A DNA stretch of 64,000 bases from Streptomyces sp. NBC_00094 (GCF_026343125.1 NZ_JAPEMB010000001.1:1426001-1490000); one strand, 5' to 3'. Shown: positions 46,618-57,628, numbered from the stretch's first letter. Program-made: numbers and translations. The notes: generated by a model not told the origin, from the letters alone.

Positions 46618-47478
46618 ATGGCCGACATTGAGCGCGTCGGAGTGGTGGGTTGCGGCCAGATGGGCGCGGGCATCGCAGAGGTGTGTGCCCGGAGCGGCCT
46701 TGAGGTGAAGGTCGCCGAGACCACCGGCGAGGCGCTGGAGCTCGGCCGTACACGGCTCTACAACTCGCTGTCGAAGGCCGCCGAACGCGGCAAGATCAGC
46801 GAGGAGGAGCGGGACGCGACGCTGGCGCGCCTCAGCTTCACCACCGACCTGGGCGAGTTCGCCGACCGGGACCTCGTCATCGAGGCGGTCGTGGAGAACG
46901 AGCAGGTCAAGACCGAGATCTTCCAGGTGCTCGACCAGGTGATGACCCGGCCGGACGCCATCCTGGCCTCGAACACCTCCTCCATCCCGCTCGTGAAGCT
47001 GGCCGTGGCGACCTCCCGCCCCGACCAGGTCATCGGCATCCACTTCTTCAACCCGGCCCCGGTGCAGAAGCTCGTCGAGCTGATCCCGGCGCTCACCACC
47101 TCCGAGGGCACGATCAGCCGTGCGCAGGCCTTCGCCGAGAAGGCGCTGGGCAAGCACGCGATCCGCGCGCAGGACCGCTCCGGCTTCGTGGTCAACGCCC
47201 TGCTGGTGCCGTACCTGCTCTCCGCGATCCGGATGTTCGAATCGGGCATCGCGAGCCGCGAGGACATCGACAACGGCATGGAGTACGGCTGCGCCCACCC
47301 GATGGGCCCGCTGAAGCTCGCCGACCTCATCGGTCTGGACACGATCGCCTCGATCGCGGACTCGATGTACGCCGAGTTCAAGGAGCCGCTGTACGCCGCT
47401 CCCCCGCTGCTCCAGCGCATGGTGGACGCGGGCCGGCTCGGCCGGAAGACGGGGTCGGGCTTCTACCCGTACTCCTGA
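46618..47478 (+). CDS. 3-hydroxybutyryl-CoA / 3-hydroxyacyl-CoA dehydrogenase
   Basis: A 286-residue single-domain short hydroxyacyl-CoA dehydrogenase. The NAD fold is RVGVVGCGQMGAGIAEVCA; ILASNTSSIPLVKLA and GIHFFNPAPVQKLVELIP are the catalytic region with His in IHFFNP; GMEYGCAHPMGPLKLADLIG is the C-terminal helix region with the catalytic Asn. It interconverts (S)-3-hydroxyacyl-CoA and 3-ketoacyl-CoA, in fatty-acid or PHB metabolism. The ATG at 46618 has GAGGTGA at 8 nt; an in-frame GTG at 46606 is possible. It is monocistronic and followed by a strong terminator. Confidence 0.93.
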   Translation: MADIERVGVVGCGQMGAGIAEVCARSGLEVKVAETTGEALELGRTRLYNSLSKAAERGKISEEERDATLARLSFTTDLGEFADRDLVIEAVVENEQVKTEIFQVLDQVMTRPDAILASNTSSIPLVKLAVATSRPDQVIGIHFFNPAPVQKLVELIPALTTSEGTISRAQAFAEKALGKHAIRAQDRSGFVVNALLVPYLLSAIRMFESGIASREDIDNGMEYGCAHPMGPLKLADLIGLDTIASIADSMYAEFKEPLYAAPPLLQRMVDAGRLGRKTGSGFYPYS

Positions 47479-47491
47479 CCTCCCCTGAACA

Positions 47492-47531
47492 CCGGACGGC
47501 CCGTACACACGCACAGGTACGGGCCGTCCGG
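47492..47531. terminator. Bidirectional terminator
   Basis: CCGGACGGCCCGTAC and GTACGGGCCGTCCGG form a 15-bp perfect stem with a 10-bp loop between the convergent dehydrogenase and Nudix genes. Confidence 0.93.
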
Positions 47532-47560
47532 CATGTCACGCGCCACTCCTCCCCCGGGCG

Positions 47561-48091
47561 TCAGCCGAGGCGCAGATGGTGGAGCATCAGCAGCCCGGCG
47601 GCCATGTTGGCGGCCGGGATCTCGCCCCGGGCGATCATGTCGGGAACCTGTTCGAGCGGGATCCAGGCCCGCCGCGAGGACTCGAACGCGTCCTCGGGCG
47701 GTCCCGTGTACGTGGCCCGCTCCGCCCAGTAGAGGTGGTGACGGGCGTCCGTGAGGCCGTTGGAGGGCTCGACGGTGAGGAGATGACGCAGCGGCCCCGG
47801 CCGCCAGCCGGTCTCCTCCTCCATCTCGCGGGCGGCGGCGGCCTCCAGGTCCTCGCCGTCCTCGACGACGCCGGCGGCCAGCTCCCAGCCCCAGCTGTCG
47901 GTGATGAAGCGGTGGCGCCAGAGCATCAGGACTTCGTCCGCCTCGTTGACGACGGTCGCGACGGCGACCGGGCGGAGCCGGATCAGATAGTGGTCGAGGT
48001 GACGGCCGTCCGGGAGTTCGACGTCCGCGAGGTTCACCCGGAACCAGCGGTTCTCATAGACAGAGCGTTCGCTCAGTTTCGTCCACTGCAC
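47561..48091 (-). CDS. Nudix hydrolase, ADP-ribose-pyrophosphatase type
   Basis: A 176-residue Nudix protein. The box is GVVEDGEDLEAAAAREMEEE followed by TGW, a full match to Gx5Ex7REUxEExGU, and it lies after LWRHRFITDSWGWELA, the stretch typical of ADP-sugar pyrophosphatases. It would hydrolyse ADP-ribose or a similar nucleoside diphosphate sugar. The GTG at 48091 is preceded by GGAAGGTGG at 7 nt. It lies 62 bp downstream of the NsdA-like regulator on the same strand, across an AT-rich gap that may hold its own promoter. Confidence 0.9.
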   Translation of the reverse strand: MQWTKLSERSVYENRWFRVNLADVELPDGRHLDHYLIRLRPVAVATVVNEADEVLMLWRHRFITDSWGWELAAGVVEDGEDLEAAAAREMEEETGWRPGPLRHLLTVEPSNGLTDARHHLYWAERATYTGPPEDAFESSRRAWIPLEQVPDMIARGEIPAANMAAGLLMLHHLRLG

Positions 48092-48153
48092 GTTCTTGCC
48101 ACCTTCCGACTGGTCGGTGCTTGTTTGGTGGCAATATCGCAGCAGTTTGTGAC

Positions 48154-49497
48154 TCACAGGGGAACGCGCAGAGCCCCGTCGATGAGAGCCGCCGCCTCCC
48201 GGGCGTCGCCCCCGCCGCTCGCGAGGAGATCCACCCGCACCTGCCGCAGCCGGTCCCGCAGCCGCCGCGACTCCATGCCCCGCGCCCTCTCGGTCATCTC
48301 CACCGCCGTACGGGCCGCCCCGTCGGCCTCGCCCTGGCGCAGCTCGACCTGGCACAGCATGGCGAGCCGGTGCACCCGGCCCCGGTCGTGCGAGGGCGTC
48401 CGTACCGCCGCCGCCGCGTGCTCGTGCGCCGCCGGGAGATCGCCCAGCCTGAGCAGGGCCTCCGCGACCTGCACGTTGACGAGCCCCGGCTGGACGTATC
48501 CCGTCTCGGCCGGCTCCGCGCCCGGGCTGATCCGCTCCGCCTCCGCCTCCGCCCGCCGGATGCAGGCCAACGCGGCCGCCCCGTCGCCCAGGTGTGCGTA
48601 CGCCTTCGCCTGCATCGCCGTCAGATCGGCGGCCAGCGCCGGGGTGATCTGCCGCCCGGCCGCCCTCAGCGCCGCCTCCGCGAACGCCACCGCCTGCCGG
48701 TACTCCCCCATGAACAGCGACTGGTTGACCAGAAGCGCGATCACATAGGCGCCGAGCCCCCGGTCACCGCTGGCCTTCGCGAGCCGCAGTGCCTGATGGA
48801 AGTAGCGCTGGGCCAGCCCGTGCGCGTCCGCGTCGTAGGCGCAGATTCCGGCCACCGCCACGAGTCCGCCCGTGGCCCGGTGCAGTCGGCGGCCGACCGC
48901 GTCGCTGTACGCGCCCCGCAGCAGCGGCGCGGTCTCGGTGGTGAGGAAGCCGACGATCCGGGCCCGCGTCGCGATGCCCCCGGCCTTGCGGTACATCTGC
49001 TCGTAGTGGGACCGGGCTGCGCTCAGCACGGCGATGTCGGCCGCCGAGACCGTCGTCCCCCGGCCGTCGCGGGAGACGTCCGCGTCCTCAGGAGGGTTCT
49101 CCCACTCCCACACCGGCATCACCGCCGGTGTACCCGTCACGGCCTGCGCGCCGACTATGTGCGGACGTTGCTGCTCGTCGGAGCGCCAGAGCGCGGCCGC
49201 CCGCTCGACGAATCCGGAGAGCGGCGTGCCGAAGGCCGGCGGCGGCCCGCCCGGCACCCCGAGGCCGATGTCGTCCAGGGTCACCTGGCGGTGCAGCCGG
49301 GCGGCGAGCACCTCGCAGATCAGGTCGGGCACCTGGCCGCGTGGCCGCTGCCCCTTCAACCAGCGCGCCACGGCGGTGTGTTCGTAGCGCAGGGTGATCC
49401 CCCTGGCCTGGCCGGCCCGGTTCACACGGGCGGCGAGGCCGGCGTTCGAGACGCCCGCTTCGTCGAGCAGGGCGTCGAGCAGGGTGTTGGGCTGCAT
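48154..49497 (-). CDS. NsdA-like regulator with TPR-type C-terminus
   Basis: A 447-residue protein. The first about 80 residues form an XRE-like DNA-binding domain with MQPNTLLDALLDEAGVSNAG and YEHTAVARWLKGQRPRGQVP. The remaining part is helical and TPR-like (GLAQRYFHQALRLAKASGDR, YRQAVAFAEAALRAAGRQI, YVQPGLVNVQVAEALLRLGD). This architecture matches a Streptomyces regulator group that includes NsdA, a repressor of antibiotic production and sporulation; the present member may be a paralogue. ATG 49497 is chosen at the start of the conserved sequence. TAGGCT lies about 28 bp upstream (minus strand) and could be its -10 box. Confidence 0.8.
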   Translation of the reverse strand: MQPNTLLDALLDEAGVSNAGLAARVNRAGQARGITLRYEHTAVARWLKGQRPRGQVPDLICEVLAARLHRQVTLDDIGLGVPGGPPPAFGTPLSGFVERAAALWRSDEQQRPHIVGAQAVTGTPAVMPVWEWENPPEDADVSRDGRGTTVSAADIAVLSAARSHYEQMYRKAGGIATRARIVGFLTTETAPLLRGAYSDAVGRRLHRATGGLVAVAGICAYDADAHGLAQRYFHQALRLAKASGDRGLGAYVIALLVNQSLFMGEYRQAVAFAEAALRAAGRQITPALAADLTAMQAKAYAHLGDGAAALACIRRAEAEAERISPGAEPAETGYVQPGLVNVQVAEALLRLGDLPAAHEHAAAAVRTPSHDRGRVHRLAMLCQVELRQGEADGAARTAVEMTERARGMESRRLRDRLRQVRVDLLASGGGDAREAAALIDGALRVPL

Positions 49498-49721
49498 GCC
49501 CCCTCCGGTCGCTCGGTGGACCCAGCCTAGGGGTCGGCGGACCCTGCCCGTGGCCGAATCCCTACGGGTCGGTTTCGCACGGGGTGTGAACGAAGTACCC
49601 GTTCTTCCGGTCCGCGTACTCTGCCGGGCCCGGTCCCGCACCGATTGACTGTGCTTCTCGCCGCAAGGCGACGACCGGGCCGCCGGCTCCCCCTCGTACA
49701 GTGCGGCCGCCCGGTCCGCGT

Positions 49722-49766
49722 CGCCCGCCCCGCTGATCTGCCCGACACTCCGTGGCGGGGCGGGCG
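49722..49766. terminator. Hairpin downstream of the SpoIIE-type phosphatase gene
   Basis: CGCCCGCCCCGC and GCGGGGCGGGCG form a 12-bp perfect stem with a 21-bp loop, 24 bp beyond the minus-strand stop codon. Confidence 0.7.
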
Positions 49767-49789
49767 TCGCCGGCCCAGGACCCCTTCGC

Positions 49790-50857
49790 TCAACAGTGGG
49801 AGGAGGGGGCGGGCCGGGGGCGGCGCAGCCCGGGTTCGGCGGGCTGCGCCGGAACCCGGACGCGGTCGTTGCGTACGACGAGGAGCGCGATGTCGTCCGC
49901 GAGCCGGCCGCCCGTGTGGTCCAGGAGCGCCGCGTGGAGCCGTCGGACCAGCCTCGGCGGCGCCTCACCCGCCAACCCGGCCAGGGCCGCGTCGAGCGCG
50001 AAGAACCGGCCGTGGTGGTCCCTGGCCTCCTCCGCGCCGTCGGTGTGCAGGACCAGCGTCTCGCCGGAGAGCAGCCGGGATCCGGCGTACGGCACGAGCG
50101 CGGCGGGCAGCGGCAGGACGCCCAGCGGTGGGAGCGGGTCGCCGAGCGGCAGCCGCTCCACCCGCCGTCCGATGCGGTACGGGCCGGGGTGACCGCAGTT
50201 GAACACGGACAGCCGCCCGTCGGCCCCGATCTCCAGGAGCAGCAGGGTCACGAACTCCTCCGCCACCGGGTGCGCCGGCTCCGCCCCGCCCCGCGCCGGA
50301 TGCTCGTCGCGCGCCCGCTCCCGCAGGTGCCGTTCGAGCGCCCGCTCCAACCGCCGCAGGACGCCCCCGAGTTCGGGCTCGTCATGGGCGGCCTCACGGA
50401 AGCTGCCGAGGACGGCCACCACGGCGCCGAGCGCGGCGAGCCCGTGTCCCCGCACGTCCCCGACGACGATCCGCACGCCGTACGGAGTGGCCACCGCCTC
50501 GTACAGATCCCCGCCGACGGACGCGCCCCGGGAGGCCGACAGTTGCCCGGCGGCGAGCGCGAGTCCGTCGAGCCGGGCGGGAGGTGGACGCAGAAGGACC
50601 TGCTGGGCGGCGTCGGCGACGGCTCGCACCTGGGCCAACTCGCGGGCGAGCCCGCGCCGGATGCCGAGGACGAGCCCGGTGCCGACGGTGAGGAAGACGA
50701 CGCTGGTGGCGATGCGCATGGGCAGCCCCGGCTGCCGGGCCAGCGGGCACCCGAACTTCCACACCACGGCCACCGCGCCCCACGCGGTGGGAAGAGCGAG
50801 CGGGGCCAGCCGGCGGAGCCGGGAGCCAGCGGAGACCAAAGACCTGGTACGGATCAT
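49790..50857 (-). CDS. Membrane SpoIIE-type PP2C phosphatase
   Basis: A 355-residue protein. Two predicted membrane segments (LAPLALPTAWGAVAVVWKF and IATSVVFLTVGTGLVLGIR, about 18-65) precede the phosphatase domain: GGDLYEAVATPYGVRIVVGD and VRGHGLAALGAVVAVL (metal-binding Asp residues), VTLLLLEIG, FNCGHPGPY and TLVLHTDGAEEARD with DDIALLVVR at the end. These enzymes act on anti-sigma antagonists in Streptomyces. There is no PAS, GAF or kinase domain, so the input is unknown. ATG 50857 follows GGAAGGG. Divergent or adjacent partner switch genes are not seen here. Confidence 0.88.
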   Translation of the reverse strand: MIRTRSLVSAGSRLRRLAPLALPTAWGAVAVVWKFGCPLARQPGLPMRIATSVVFLTVGTGLVLGIRRGLARELAQVRAVADAAQQVLLRPPPARLDGLALAAGQLSASRGASVGGDLYEAVATPYGVRIVVGDVRGHGLAALGAVVAVLGSFREAAHDEPELGGVLRRLERALERHLRERARDEHPARGGAEPAHPVAEEFVTLLLLEIGADGRLSVFNCGHPGPYRIGRRVERLPLGDPLPPLGVLPLPAALVPYAGSRLLSGETLVLHTDGAEEARDHHGRFFALDAALAGLAGEAPPRLVRRLHAALLDHTGGRLADDIALLVVRNDRVRVPAQPAEPGLRRPRPAPSSHC

Positions 50858-51030
50858 GCACGGCCCTTCCCGAGCCTCGACAGCGCCCGAAGGCCCTGCG
50901 GCCCACAGGTCCGCCCCTGCGGCCGCGTCGATTCTCCCGACCGTGCGGACCACGGGGGAACACCCCCCGGCGATCTCACCCGAAGGAGTGAGCGCCCTGG
51001 GCGCGCCGCACTTCGCCAGGGATCCGCCAC

Positions 51031-51065
51031 GCGTACGGGTGGCCGTCTCCCGCGCACCCGTACGC
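51031..51065. terminator. Hairpin between pheT and the phosphatase gene
   Basis: GCGTACGGGTG and CACCCGTACGC form an 11-bp stem. It lies between the minus-strand pheT (stop 51143) and the SpoIIE gene and may back up the stronger terminator at 51091. Confidence 0.65.
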
Positions 51066-51090
51066 CACTTCGTGGGCCGGGAACGGCGGA

Positions 51091-51121
51091 GGGCCGCCCC
51101 GGGATGTTCCCGGGACGGCCC
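51091..51121. terminator. Terminator of pheST
   Basis: GGGCCG-C-CCCGGGA, loop TGT, then TCCCGGG-A-CGGCCC: a 13-bp stem with one internal mismatch, 22 bp after the pheT stop. Confidence 0.85.
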
Positions 51122-51142
51122 GCCGTGTCGTGCTCGTGCGCG

Positions 51143-53670
51143 TCAGGCGCCGCGCAGGACGGCGCCCGTGCGCTCGGCCGCCAGGGCGACGGCCGCGTCG
51201 CGGGCGGCGCTGGCCTCGTCGACCGTGAGGGTGCGGTCCGTGGCGCGGAACTTCAGCGCGTACGCCAGGGACTTGGCGCCCTCACCCAGCTGGTCGCCGG
51301 TGTAGACGTCGAACAGACGGATGGACTCCAGGAGTTCACCCGCGCCCTCGGTGAGGGCGGCCTCGACCTCGGCGGCCGGGACCTCGGTGGCGACGACCAG
51401 GGCGACGTCCTGGGTGGCGACCGGGAAGGAGGAGATACGGGGGGCCTTCAGGGGGCCCTCGTTCGCCTTCTCCAGCAGGTCCAGGTCGATCTCCATCGCG
51501 CAGCTGCGGGCCGGGAGACCGAAGGCCTTCACGACGCGCGGGTGGAGCTCGCCGGCGTGGCCGACGAGGACCTTCTCGCCGTCGACCTCGACGTGGAACG
51601 CGGCGCAGCGGCCCGGGTGCCACGGGGCGTGCTGGTCGGCGCTGATGATCAGCTCGACCCCGGACTCGGCGGCCACGCTGCGGCCGGCCTCGACCGCGTC
51701 CGCCCAGTCGGACGGGCGGCCCTTGCCCCACCAGCCGGCCTGCTCGCGCGCACCGGCGAGGACGACGGCGGCGCGGCGCGGCTGCGCGGGCAGCGCGGCG
51801 TTGACCTCGGCGACCTCCTCGTCGGTGGGACGGCGGTCGACGGGCAGCCGGACGGCGACGCCGGGCTGTCCCTCGGGCCGGAAGACCAGACCGGTCTCGA
51901 AGAGCGCCAGGTCGTGGCTGCCGCGGCTGTCGTTGCGACGGAGCGCACCGAGCAGGCCCGGGAGCAGCGTCGTACGGAGCGCGGGCTCCTCGTCGGAGAG
52001 CGGGTTGACCAGGGTCACGACCCGGCGACGGGCGTCGTCCGCGTCGAGACCGAGGTTGTCGAGGGCCTGCTCGCCGATGAACGGGTAGCTCAGGGCCTCG
52101 ACGTAACCGGCGCCGGCCAGGGCGCGGCCCACGCGGCGGTGGGTGCGCTGGCGCTCGGTGAGCCCGCGGCCGGCCGGGGGCTTCGGCAGCGTGGAGGGCA
52201 GGTTCTCGTAGCCCTCCAGGCGGATGACCTCTTCGGCCAGGTCGTTCGGCTCGTTGAGGTCGGGGCGCCACGAGGGCACGGTCACGACGAGCTCGTCCTG
52301 ACCGTAGACGTCGCAGCCGACCTCCTGGAGGCGGCGGACGACGGTCTCACGGCCGTAGTCGACGCCCGCGACCTTGTCCGGGTGGTTCGCCGGCATGGCG
52401 ATCGTACGGGGCGCGGAGGGGGCGCTGATCTCGGTGACGCCGGCCTCGGCCGTACCGCCCGCGAGCAGCACGAGGAGGTCGACGGTGCGCTGCGCGGCAG
52501 CGGCGGCGGCCTGCGGGTCGACGCCACGCTCGAAGCGCTTGGACGCCTCGGAGGACAGCTTGTGGCGGCGGGCCGTGCGCGCGATCGAGATCGCGTCGAA
52601 GTGCGCGGCCTCGATGACGACCTCGGAGGTGCCGGTGACGATGCCGGTCTCCGGGTCGGTCACCGGGTCGGCGATCTCCGTGTTGGCACCGCCCATGACT
52701 CCGGCGATGCCGATCGGCCCGCGGTTGTCGGTGATGACCAGGTCCGCGGCGTCCAGGACGCGCACGGTGCCGTCGAGGGTGGTGATCTTCTCGCCGGCCT
52801 CGGCGCGGCGCACCCCGATGGGGCCGTCGATGCGGCTCCGGTCGTAGGCGTGCAGCGGCTGGCCGAGCTCCAGCATCACGTAGTTGGTGACGTCCACGGC
52901 CAGCGAGATCGGGCGCATGCCGGCCTTCTGCAGGCGGCGCTGCAGCCAGATCGGGGAGCGCGCCTCGGGCGCGAGGCCGACGACCGTACGCGCGGCGAAG
53001 CGGTCGCAGCCGATCGGGTCGGCGATCTGGACCGGGTAGCCGTACGCGTTCGGCGCGGGCACGTCGAGGAGCGCCGGGTCGCGCAGCGGCAGGCCGTACG
53101 CGGTGGCGACCTCGCGGGCGACGCCGCGCATCGAGAGGCAGTAGCCGCGGTCCGGGGTGACGGCGATGTCGAGGACCTCGTCGTACAGCTCCAGGAGGAC
53201 GGTGGCGTCGATGCCGATCTCGTACTCCGGCGGGAGCACGATGATGCCGTGCGTGCCGTCGTCGCCCATGCCGAGCTCGTCGCCGGAGCAGATCATGCCG
53301 CGGGACACCCGGCCGTACGTCTTGCGCTCGGCGATCCGGAAGTCACCGGGGAGGACGGCGCCGGGCAGGGCCACGACGACCTTGTCGCCCACGGCGAAGT
53401 TCCGGGCGCCGCAGATGATCTCCTGCGGCTCGCCCGTGCCGTTGGCCTGGCCGACGTCGACGGTGCAGAAGCGGATGGGCTTCTTGAACTCCGTCAGCTC
53501 CTCGACGGTGAGGACCTTGCCGACCACCAGCGGGCCGGTGAGGCCGGTGCCGAGCTTCTCGACGGTCTCGACCTCGAGGCCTGCCGAAATGAGTGTGGCC
53601 TGGACGTCGCGGCCGGTCTCCGTCGCCGGCAGGTCGACGTACTCCCGCAGCCAAGAAAGCGGGACCCGCA

Positions 53671-53671
<1 letters not shown>
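51143..53671 (-). CDS. pheT: Phenylalanyl-tRNA synthetase beta subunit
   Basis: An 842-residue protein of standard length. The N-terminal tRNA-binding fold is [20 protein letters not shown] then [19 protein letters not shown]. The B3/B4 editing module includes [18 protein letters not shown] and [16 protein letters not shown]. The B5 core contains [20 protein letters not shown]. The ferredoxin-fold anticodon domain is at the C-terminus ([20 protein letters not shown]). It pairs with PheS as an (alpha-beta)2 enzyme that charges and proofreads tRNA-Phe. Its ATG overlaps the pheS stop by one base (TGATG). Confidence 0.97.
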
Positions 53672-54876
<1,205 letters not shown>

Positions 54877-54932
54877 CTAACGGGGCGCTCGGACGGTGAT
54901 GAGCCCGTGGGCAGGCCGGGCGGCCTCGGATC

Positions 54933-54973
54933 TCGTCTGGAACGTGTCTGGAACTCGTCAGATCTCGTCAGAT
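54933..54973. repeat. Four 10-11-bp tandem repeats at the 3' end of the histidine kinase gene
   Basis: TCGTCTGGAAC, TGTCTGGAAC, TCGTCAGATC and TCGTCAGATG follow each other at 10-12 bp intervals, partly over the kinase stop codon and upstream of the pheS promoter. Helical spacing would suit a protein binding along one face, but a simple duplication scar is equally possible. Confidence 0.6.
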
Positions 54974-56101
54974 GAGATGGGCCGGGGTGCCGACGGGCAG
55001 GATAAATCGGAACTCGGCCCCGCCGCGGGGGCCCCGTCCGACGGTGATGGTGCCGCCGTGGGCCTCGACGATGCCCTTGACGATGTAGAGGCCGAGGCCG
55101 GTGCCGCCGCGTTTGCTGCCCCGCCAGAAGCGGGTGAAGACGCGGCTCATCGACGCTTCGGGGATGCCGGGGCCCTCGTCGCTCACGGTGACCTCCGTCC
55201 CCTCTTCTCCGTCGTCGCCCGCCGTGCGGGGTGCCACCTCGATGGTGACGGTTCCGTCGCCGTGGCGCACCGCGTTTTCCAGGAGGTTGCCGAGGATCTG
55301 GTCGATCTTGTCGGGGTCGGCCCACAGCTTGGGCAGGTGCGGCCTGATCCGTACGAAGAAGCGGTCCGGGGACTGGCCGCCGGTCGTCTGGACCTGGACG
55401 TGGCGGCCGATGGCCGCGGCGAGGTCGACGGGCTGGCGGCGCACCTCCAGGCGGCCGGAGTCGATCCGGGAGATGTCGAGGAGCTCGGCGATGAGGCGCT
55501 TGATGCGGCCCGCGTCGGCGTCGACGGTCTCCAGCATCAGCCGCTTCTGCTCGTCGGTGAACCGCTCCCACTTGTCGAGGAGGGTGGCGGTGAAGCCCTT
55601 GACGGAGGTGAGCGGGGAGCGCAGCTCGTGGGCGACGGTGGCGATGAGCTCGGCGTGGCTGCGCTCGGTACGACGACGGGCCTCGGTGCCGCGCAGGGAG
55701 ACCACGACGCGGCGGACCGGTCCCTTGGGGCGCTCGCGGACGTACCGGGCGGAGACGAGGACCTCACGGCCGCCGGGGAGCAGCAGGTTGCGCTCGGGCT
55801 GGCCGCGGCGGATGGCGAGTCCGCCGTACGGGTCGGTCAGGGTCCACCAGCGGCATCCCTTGAGGTCCTCAAGGGGCAGCGCCTGGTCGAGGGGGAGGCC
55901 GAGGGCCTGGCCGGCGGGGACGGCGGTGATGCGGGCCGCGGCGGCGTTGAAGCAGACGACCCGGCCGGTCTCGTCGGCGACGACGAGACCGTCGGGCAGG
56001 TCGTCGGGGTGGACTCCGGCGAAGTCGGAGTACGAGTCCGCTTCCGGGGCGTGCGGCGCGGCGCTCCGTGCCTGTGCGGGACTGTCCGTATCGACCGTCA
56101 T
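54968..56101 (-). CDS. Orphan soluble sensor histidine kinase with PAS domain
   Basis: A 377-residue kinase. Residues about 28-130 form a PAS-like sensor (LPDGLVVADETGRVVCFNAA). HisKA follows with ELIATVAHELRSPLTSVKGF (phospho-acceptor His). HATPase boxes are LGNLLENAVRHGDGTVTIEV (N box), VSDEGPGIPEASMSRVF (G1) and GSKRGGTGLGLYIVKGI (G2). No membrane segment is predicted, so it is cytosolic. No response-regulator gene is adjacent, so its partner must lie elsewhere. It sits between a SpoU methyltransferase and pheS on the same strand. TAGAGT about 50 bp upstream of the ATG (minus strand) is a possible -10 box. Confidence 0.9.
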   Translation of the reverse strand: MTVDTDSPAQARSAAPHAPEADSYSDFAGVHPDDLPDGLVVADETGRVVCFNAAAARITAVPAGQALGLPLDQALPLEDLKGCRWWTLTDPYGGLAIRRGQPERNLLLPGGREVLVSARYVRERPKGPVRRVVVSLRGTEARRRTERSHAELIATVAHELRSPLTSVKGFTATLLDKWERFTDEQKRLMLETVDADAGRIKRLIAELLDISRIDSGRLEVRRQPVDLAAAIGRHVQVQTTGGQSPDRFFVRIRPHLPKLWADPDKIDQILGNLLENAVRHGDGTVTIEVAPRTAGDDGEEGTEVTVSDEGPGIPEASMSRVFTRFWRGSKRGGTGLGLYIVKGIVEAHGGTITVGRGPRGGAEFRFILPVGTPAHLI

Positions 56102-56182
56102 CCCCGTTCCCCACCCCTCCGTGTAGCGCAGTGGGCCCCCGAGTGCGTCACTCTACTGGGCGGAGACGCCGGAATGGACCCC

Positions 56183-57022
56183 TCAGGCCGAGGTTCGGGG
56201 GCGCTGGGCGCGGGCGGAGGCGTACAGGCAGACGGCGGCCGCCGTCGCGAGGTTGAGGCTCTCGGCCTTGCCGTGGATGGGGACGCGGACGACCGCGTCG
56301 GCGAGCGCCCGGGTCTCCTCGGGCAGCCCCCAGGCCTCGTTGCCGAAGATCCAGGCGGTGGGCCCGCCCATCGTGCCGGCGTCCAGCTCGTCGTCGAGGT
56401 CGTCCTGGCCCGCTCCGTCGGCGGCGAGGATCCGTACGCCCGCGCTCTTGAGCCCGGCGACGGCCTGCTCCACGGGGACGCCGACGGCGACCGGCAGGTG
56501 GAAGAGGGAGCCGACGGAGGCCCGGACGGACTTGGGGTTGTAGAGGTCGACGGAGGCGTCGGTGAGGATGACGGCGTCGGCGCCGGCCGCGTCGGCGCAG
56601 CGCAGCACGGTGCCGGCGTTCCCGGGGTCGCGTACGTGGGCGAGGACGGCGACCAGCTTGGGCCGGGCCGCGATGATCTCCTCGAAGGGCGAGTCCAGGA
56701 ACCGGCAGACGCCGACGATCCCCTGCGGGGTGACGGTCTGGGAGACCTCGGCGAGGACGGCGTCGGAGGCGTGGTGGACGCGGGCTCCGGAGGCGACGGC
56801 GGCCTCGATGATCGGGGCGTAGCGCTCGGCCGCCTCGACGGTGGTGAAGAGCTCGACGAGGGTGGGCTCGCCGCCGGCCCCGCGGTGCTCGACGGCCTCA
56901 CGCACGGCCTGCGGGCCCTCGGCGATGAAGAGGCGGTCCTTGCCCCGGAAGTTGCGCTTGGCGAGCCGCCGGGCGGCGACGACGCGCGGGGAACGCGGGG
57001 AGATCAGCTCGGGGGTGACCAT
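56183..57022 (-). CDS. TrmH/SpoU-family 23S rRNA 2'-O-methyltransferase
   Basis: A 279-residue SPOUT enzyme. The substrate-binding N-terminus is RNFRGKDRLFIAEGPQAVRE. Motifs are VLAHVRDPGNAGTVLRCADA (1), AWIFGNEAWGLPEETRALAD (2) and VRVPIHGKAESLNLATAAAV (3). It resembles the group that methylates 23S rRNA ribose. The ATG at 57022 lacks a clear ribosome site; the frame continues upstream through the terminator of rplT, so the start is accepted on conservation of VTPELISPRSPRVVAARRL. It lies just downstream of the infC-rpmI-rplT operon but past its terminator, so read-through or its own promoter must serve it. Confidence 0.88.
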   Translation of the reverse strand: MVTPELISPRSPRVVAARRLAKRNFRGKDRLFIAEGPQAVREAVEHRGAGGEPTLVELFTTVEAAERYAPIIEAAVASGARVHHASDAVLAEVSQTVTPQGIVGVCRFLDSPFEEIIAARPKLVAVLAHVRDPGNAGTVLRCADAAGADAVILTDASVDLYNPKSVRASVGSLFHLPVAVGVPVEQAVAGLKSAGVRILAADGAGQDDLDDELDAGTMGGPTAWIFGNEAWGLPEETRALADAVVRVPIHGKAESLNLATAAAVCLYASARAQRPRTSA

Positions 57023-57076
57023 GAGGTGCGGCGGTTCTCTCTTCGAGGGGGACGGCGACTGCGGGGGCCCGAAGCA

Positions 57077-57112
57077 CCCGGACCCGCAGGCGCACGCGCC
57101 TGCGGGTCCGGG
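57077..57112. terminator. Terminator of infC-rpmI-rplT
   Basis: CCCGGACCCGCAGGCG, loop CACG and its perfect complement form a 16-bp stem, 24 bp beyond the rplT stop on the minus strand. Confidence 0.93.
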
Positions 57113-57135
57113 CAGAGGTACTGCGGCCTGGAAGA

Positions 57136-57522
57136 TCAGGCAGCGGCCTTCGGGGCGTTGACGTCGGCCGGCAGAGCCTTCTGCGCGACCTCGACCAGCG
57201 CGGCGAACGCGTTGATGTCGTTGACGGCCAGCTCGGCGAGGATCTTGCGGTCCACCTCGATGTTGGCGGCGTTCAGACCCTGGATGAGGCGGTTGTACGT
57301 CATGCCGTTCTGACGGGCAGCGGCGTTGATGCGCTGGATCCACAGACGGCGGAAGTCGCCCTTGCGCTTCTTGCGGTCGTTGTAGTTGTAGACCAGGGAG
57401 TGGGTGACCTGCTCCTTGGCCTTGCGGTACAGGCGCGAACGCTGACCGCGGTAGCCGGAGGCCGCCTCGAGGATCGCCCGGCGCTTCTTGTGGGCGTTGA
57501 CTGCCCGCTTGACGCGTGCCAC
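57136..57522 (-). CDS. rplT: 50S ribosomal protein L20
   Basis: A 128-residue L20: [20 protein letters not shown] begins with the RNA-binding N-terminus, then [20 protein letters not shown] and [20 protein letters not shown]. It binds 23S rRNA early in 50S assembly. In several bacteria L20 represses its own operon through the leader or a pseudoknot, which is relevant to the long infC leader here. Last gene of the operon. Confidence 0.98.
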   Translation of the reverse strand: MARVKRAVNAHKKRRAILEAASGYRGQRSRLYRKAKEQVTHSLVYNYNDRKKRKGDFRRLWIQRINAAARQNGMTYNRLIQGLNAANIEVDRKILAELAVNDINAFAALVEVAQKALPADVNAPKAAA

Positions 57523-57628
57523 TTGTTAACTCCTTGTAGCGGGGTCGTGGTTGGACTCACACGACCCGAAAAACGAATGGGTCCCGGACCTGGCCGGAAG
57601 CCCCCGTTGCCGAGGGCGGGTGATCAGA

